Shown: piece after piece, positions 63,525 to 64,000 of the stretch
Numbering within the stretch: the first letter of the stretch is position 1
How the letters are laid out: each line of letters begins with the position of its first letter
Source of the DNA: Lepidostoma basale
Taxonomy: Eukaryota; Arthropoda; Insecta; Trichoptera; Lepidostomatidae
Assembly (NCBI GenBank): GCA_022606425.2
Contig: JAHDVF020000751.1
Location: forward strand, 754,501-818,500
Reading direction: 5' to 3'
Length of the DNA stretch: 64,000 nucleotides
The notes under the pieces: generated by a model
Seen by the model: the letters and a program-made list of their open reading frames with translations, nothing else
Told to the model about the DNA's origin: nothing
Databases searched by the model: none
Translations under genes and position numbers: made by a program

Positions 63525-63924
63525 TACAATGAAATTTTTAATAACAAATACATTTTTGTAAAGACCACGTGAGATCGCGAAAGAAAGGATGTGCGCGTAT
63601 ATAAATCATGTTAAGGATCTTTGAGAAGATTCACAACTTATAAAAACGTGGCGATTTATCCTCTCCGCCTATCCCTTTGGAGAATCCACGGCCATTCGCT
63701 CGTCTTTCACCCAGTCATCTTGATACGGGCATTTCATAAAACTTCAGACGTTAAATTTGATGATAACAATTGGATGTTTCGAAACGATTCGCTCTTGGGA
63801 AACCAGCAAAAATATTAAAATCACTTCAAATATTGCCACACTTCCCAAAATTATATGAACGCGTTTCGGGTTTCTTGCCTGGCGTGCATTGATATCACTT
63901 GCATACAAAAATAATATATTAAAT
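63525..63924. other. Spacer, nothing firm
   Basis: About 63645-63690 contains GGCGATTTATCCTCTCCGCC, a possible GTTA-RTE 3' scrap. The rest shows no recognisable feature. Confidence 0.3.
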
Positions 63925-64000
63925 AACTAACTAACTACCCATCACGCCGTCTCCCCGAAAGGGTAGGCAGAAAGAATGGACTGTCACACTTTTCTTTCCT
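63925..64000 (-). mobile_element. GTTA-RTE 3' end running off the window
   Basis: AACTAACTAACTACCCATCA then CGCCGTCTCCCCGAAAGGGT is the family 3' end in reverse. The rest of the copy lies beyond base 64000. Confidence 0.75.

Overview
The window is AT-rich eukaryotic DNA, most probably from an insect. Lepidoptera fits best (mariner and RTE content, tRNA-derived SINEs, short-exon serine protease gene), but that is inference. One host gene is well supported. Nearly everything else is mobile DNA in several nested layers.

Host gene. A secreted CLIP-type serine protease lies on the minus strand from 51267 down to 9630. Eight coding exons were assembled by hand from GT/AG borders with matching phases: 51267-51003, 45139-44963, 28602-27973, 17457-17280, 16111-15919, 12928-12824, 10388-10281 and 9806-9630. 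They join without a frame break into a 610-residue protein: signal peptide, six-cysteine clip-like module, Pro/Tyr/Asp-rich linker with eight 7-residue repeats, and a complete S1 trypsin-like domain with all catalytic residues. The 1.8 kb of coding sequence is spread over about 41.6 kb because its seven introns (about 0.5 to 16 kb) are filled with transposons.

Mobile layers. (i) Dozens of 5'-truncated non-LTR retrotransposon 3' ends, nearly all from the C-terminal part of RTE/BovB-like reverse transcriptase proteins. I use working names: GTTA-RTE (3' tail of TTAG/GTTA repeats), NVGGT-RTE, QQW-RTE, NQSQD-RTE, SQEE-RTE and ZnF-RTE, plus a jockey-like J-LINE. (ii) tRNA-derived SINEs (SINE-A, SINE-B) and a third short element that borrows the GTTA-RTE 3' end. 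(iii) DNA transposons: an intact mariner with an uninterrupted DD34D transposase (40367-41653), a second mariner with a catalytic Asp-to-Asn change and a frameshift (58148-59467), a pogo/Tigger-like element, two copies of a TTAA-flanked element, hAT-like elements with 8-bp duplications, a Tc1 relic and several TIR MITEs. (iv) Foldback repeats whose arms carry hammerhead-ribozyme-like cores.

Insertion history can be read in several places from target-site duplications: RTE in SINE-A, hAT in SINE-A, RTE in RTE, LINE and RTE in SINE-B, TIR element in RTE, and Tc1 plus RTE plus SINEs inside one hAT-like element. The least expected signal is the set of hammerhead-like motifs at 32349, 33940, 44385, 44551, 44790 and 55812. 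They keep the core CTGANGA, hairpin, GAAA, short stem III and NUH order, while their helix sequences differ between families. No bona fide tRNA or rRNA gene, CRISPR array or bacterial operon was seen.
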